A stretch of DNA of 33,977 nt from CAKUFA01 sp963618735. Lineage in GTDB: Bacteria > Bacillota > Clostridia > Christensenellales > Aristaeellaceae. Position numbers and translations under genes: made by a program. Shown here one piece after another: positions 31,642 through 33,977 of this stretch. Each line of letters starts with the position of its first letter. Position 1 is the stretch's first letter. The notes under the pieces were generated by a model, which ran no database searches, had not been told where the DNA came from, and saw only the letters and a list, made by a program, of their open reading frames with translations. The stretch covers positions 1-33,977 of the forward strand of contig CAVEUM010000021.1 of the NCBI GenBank assembly GCA_963618735.1. Direction: 5' to 3'.

Positions 31642-31724
31642 GGGAAGTTGCACCCTGTTGCATCTCCTTTGGCGGCAGCTTTTGATTCTTTGCAAGTCAT
31701 TCCTGCCTTTTATGGGTTTTTAAG

Positions 31725-31753
31725 TTGACAATTGTGACATGCGGTGGTATAGT
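31725..31753 (+). promoter_or_regulatory. Distal promoter of the GH2 gene
   Basis: TTGACA (31725-31730), 17 bases and TATAGT (31748-31753). The resulting leader is about 285 bases. Confidence 0.8.
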
Positions 31754-31894
31754 GATCTCAGTGACAAGAGTTATGGAACCATAAACGTTGAGGAGCGGCA
31801 GTTTTTCGATTCCGCCCGTTCTTTCTCGATGCAAAAATGAATTCGATCTGTGCGCTCCTCTGTGTGATGTATTCAGGAAGAAAGCCTGCCGCGA

Positions 31895-31924
31895 TTGACG
31901 TTGCCGGCAGCTTTCAGGTATACT
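31895..31924 (+). promoter_or_regulatory. Proximal promoter of the GH2 gene
   Basis: TTGACG (31895-31900), 18 bases and TATACT (31919-31924). It would give a leader of about 115 bases. The spacer contains part of an inverted repeat (CTGCCG...CGGCAG), a possible repressor site. Confidence 0.6.
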
Positions 31925-32044
31925 TCAGTTACCCCCTTTCCTGCTGTATCTGTTTGCGCAGAAGGGTTCCTGCAGGGCATTTCCGTGCAGGCAAGCGTGA
32001 AGGGTTAAATTTCCTATTTTGATGATTCGACAGGAGGTCTTTCC

Positions 32045-33841
32045 ATGACCTGTTCAATTCCCCGCCCCGAGCATCCCCGTCCCGATTTTCAGCGGGACAC
32101 ATTCTTCAACCTGAACGGCACCTGGCAGTTCGCCTTTGACGATGCCGACAAGGGCGTTCATGAGAAATGGTACGCTCCTTCCCATCCGCTGGACAAGGAA
32201 ATTCAGGTGCCTTTCGCTTATCAGACCAAGCTCAGCGGCCTTGGCCCTACGGACGAAATTCATCCCTTCCTGTGGTATCGCCGCAGCTTCACCGTGCCTG
32301 AAGAAATGCAGGGCAAGCGGATTCTGCTCCGCTTCGGCGCGGTGGATTTCAAGGCAGACGTGTACGTGAACGGTCAGCATGCAGGACAGCACGTTGGCGG
32401 CTACACACCCTTCGCCATGGACATCACCTCTCTGCTGACAGATGGCGACAACGACCTGTGTGTCCGTGTGGAAGACCAGCCTGACTGCACCCAGCCCCGC
32501 GGCAAGCAGAACTGGGCTCGCGGCCTGATGGGCTGCTGGTACACCCCCGTCAGCGGCATCTGGCAAACCGTGTACCTGGAAGCAGTGGGTGAAACCGCCA
32601 TGACCCGCATTCACGTGACCCCCGATGTGGATCGTCACCTGTTCACCGCGGAAATCGCGCTGGACAAGCCTGCCGAGGACGGCATGGAGCTGGAGCTGAC
32701 GGTTTCCTTTGAGGGAAAGATGCACCGCAAGGTTCGCACCAGCGTTCAGGATCGCACCACCCGTGTGCCTGTGGACATGATGACCCACGGCGAAATGAAT
32801 TCCATCCATACCTGGGAGCCTGAGCATCCCAACCTGTATGACCTGCGGGTTCGTCTGCTGAAGGACGGCGAGGAGCTGGATGCAGTTTCCACCTACTTCG
32901 GCATGCGGAAAATCGAGGTCTACGAGGGCAGGGTGTACCTGAACAATCATCCCGTGTATCAGCGGCTGATTCTTGACCAGGGCTACTGGCCGGACAGTCT
33001 TATCACCCCGCCCAGCGATGAGGCTCTGCAGGAAGACATCCGCTACACGAAGGAATTCGGCTACAACGGCGCACGGAAGCATCAGAAGTTGGAGGATCCC
33101 CGCTACTACTATTGGGCGGACAAGATGGGTCTGCTGGTGTGGGGCGAAGTGCCCAGCGCCTACGATTTCACCGATGACACGGTGCACAATCTGGCCAACA
33201 CCCTGCTGGACTTTATCGACCGCGACTTCAACCACCCCTGCATCATCACCTGGGTTCCGCTGAACGAAAGCTGGGGCGTGCCGCAGATTGCTGCGGACAG
33301 GAAGCAGCTGTCTCTGGCGCGGATGCTGTATCATCTGACCAAGGCCGCCGACGGCACGCGCCTTTGCTCCTCCAATGATGGCTGGGAGCAAGGTGAAACG
33401 GACATCTGCGCTCTGCACGATTATGTGGACACGAAGGACGGCATGGCGAAGCATTTTGCCGACCGCAGCGAAGTAGAAACCCACACCTGCGACCTGCACC
33501 ACTGCTACGCCGGCGGGCAGAGCTACACCGGCAAGGAGGCCTTCATGGTCACCGAGTACGGCGGCATCGCCTTCACCAACATTGGACCGCAGGGCGACAT
33601 GGGCGGCATGCAAACCTGGGGCTATCACGACAAGGTGACCAACGAGGAAGCCTTCTTCGAGCGCTTCCAAGGCGTGACGGATGCCATCCGCGAAATCCCC
33701 TACTGCCAGGGCTATTGCTACACCCAGCTCACCGACGTGATGCAGGAAATCAACGGCCTGCTGACCCCCGACCGCAAGCCCAAGATGGACGTGAAGCGTT
33801 TCCGCGAATTGAACGGCGCACCGGATGGGGTGCTGTACTGA
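32045..33841 (+). CDS. Glycoside hydrolase family 2 enzyme (beta-galactosidase/beta-glucuronidase-like)
   Basis: 598 residues behind AGGAGGT; no signal peptide, so cytosolic. Order of parts: jelly-roll sugar-binding domain (about 20-185, with FFNLNGTWQFAFDD, then FLWYRRSFTVPEE and ADVYVNGQHAGQHVGGYTPF), an Ig-like domain (about 186-285), and a TIM barrel (about 290-590). The acid/base Glu is E408 in VPLNESWG and the nucleophile is E504 in VTEYGG. Length and layout match the short GH2 enzymes of gut Firmicutes. Whether it prefers galactosides, glucuronides or other sugars cannot be told. No transporter or regulator gene is adjacent. Control seems to lie in the tandem promoters and long leader. 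Confidence 0.92.
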   Translation: MTCSIPRPEHPRPDFQRDTFFNLNGTWQFAFDDADKGVHEKWYAPSHPLDKEIQVPFAYQTKLSGLGPTDEIHPFLWYRRSFTVPEEMQGKRILLRFGAVDFKADVYVNGQHAGQHVGGYTPFAMDITSLLTDGDNDLCVRVEDQPDCTQPRGKQNWARGLMGCWYTPVSGIWQTVYLEAVGETAMTRIHVTPDVDRHLFTAEIALDKPAEDGMELELTVSFEGKMHRKVRTSVQDRTTRVPVDMMTHGEMNSIHTWEPEHPNLYDLRVRLLKDGEELDAVSTYFGMRKIEVYEGRVYLNNHPVYQRLILDQGYWPDSLITPPSDEALQEDIRYTKEFGYNGARKHQKLEDPRYYYWADKMGLLVWGEVPSAYDFTDDTVHNLANTLLDFIDRDFNHPCIITWVPLNESWGVPQIAADRKQLSLARMLYHLTKAADGTRLCSSNDGWEQGETDICALHDYVDTKDGMAKHFADRSEVETHTCDLHHCYAGGQSYTGKEAFMVTEYGGIAFTNIGPQGDMGGMQTWGYHDKVTNEEAFFERFQGVTDAIREIPYCQGYCYTQLTDVMQEINGLLTPDRKPKMDVKRFRELNGAPDGVLY

Positions 33842-33885
33842 GGCGGAGTTTTCCACATTTTCTTCCTATGATGTATAGAAAAAGG

Positions 33886-33924
33886 AGCATGAGGCGGTTG
33901 AGCTTCATGCTTCTTCTCTTTTTG
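33886..33924 (+). terminator. Terminator of the GH2 gene
   Basis: AGCATGA (33886-33892) pairs with TCATGCT (33905-33911), followed by TCTTCTCTTTTT. The last 50 bases of the window are AT-rich and show no gene. Confidence 0.75.
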
Positions 33925-33977
33925 AAAAATGATGGAAAATCGTCATATTTGCATAATTACGTGGCATTGGCTGCTTA

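Larger units (their letters stand above)
31552..32044. other. Divergent control region between ridA and the GH2 gene, with long leader
   Basis: About 490 bases without a convincing gene; the 61-codon frame at 31837 has no ribosome site. It holds the ridA promoter (minus) and two plus-strand promoters. A hairpin CCTGCA/TGCAGG (31969-31991) and a CTGCC-GCGATTGACGTTG-CCGGCAG imperfect repeat near 31886-31910 lie in the leader. No T-box or other riboswitch signature was recognised. Confidence 0.55.

Noticed and set aside
31837..32022. A 61-codon open frame in the GH2 leader
   Set aside because: No ribosome site, cysteine-rich random-looking sequence, and it overlaps the proximal promoter.
32054..33856. 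A 600-codon minus-strand frame antisense to the GH2 gene
   Set aside because: Shadow frame. GH2 catalytic residues and domain order are clear on the plus strand.

Overview
The window looks like a chromosomal segment of a GC-rich, low-oxygen Firmicute, probably a gut or rumen Clostridia member. This is inferred from five things: two oligopeptide ABC importers, sigma-A type promoters (TTGACA-17-TATAAT), strong AGGAGG ribosome sites, a dense clostridial-style tRNA cluster, and genes such as the TSCPD protein and an Mrp/cysteine desulfurase pair. I see no phage, insertion sequence, CRISPR array or rRNA. The gene set is mostly housekeeping and nutrient uptake.

Layout. 1-2.2 kb: an exported parvulin-type foldase and a small membrane protein, both on the minus strand. 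2.2-10.8 kb (minus): an Ami/Opp-type oligopeptide importer (A-B-C-D-F order of transcription) in which every component except OppB is much larger than usual. 11.1-14.5 kb (plus): two overlapping COG0523/G3E GTPases, probable metal chaperones. The first carries a striking His/Asp/Cys repeat. A zinc-ribbon membrane protein follows. 14.7-22.2 kb (plus): a second peptide importer of ordinary size, in one operon with a prolyl oligopeptidase. 22.3-24.9 kb (minus): a small zinc-ribbon protein, a cysteine desulfurase and an Mrp/NBP35 Fe-S ATPase. 25.1-28.4 kb (plus): a lipoprotein made of six peptidoglycan-binding repeats, then an exported split-barrel (pyridoxamine-phosphate-oxidase-like) protein. 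28.8-29.5 kb (minus): seven tRNA genes behind a consensus promoter. 29.6-31.6 kb (minus): a DEAD-box helicase, a TSCPD protein and RidA. 32.0-33.8 kb (plus): a glycoside hydrolase family 2 enzyme.

How the parts fit. Two peptide importers lie within 12 kb of each other. The second is coupled to a cytosolic peptidase that would finish digestion of imported proline-containing peptides. Together with the foldase, the prevailing theme is uptake of extracellular peptide. A second theme is metal and Fe-S handling: two G3E GTPases, cysteine desulfurase, Mrp and two zinc-ribbon proteins.

The most unusual object is the first importer. Its two ATPases carry large charged helical insertions at different places in the nucleotide-binding fold. 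Its OppC permease has an insertion of about 200 residues, predicted to be outside the cell, after the first membrane helix. Its binding protein is about 800 residues. The neighbouring normal-sized importer makes a built-in comparison.
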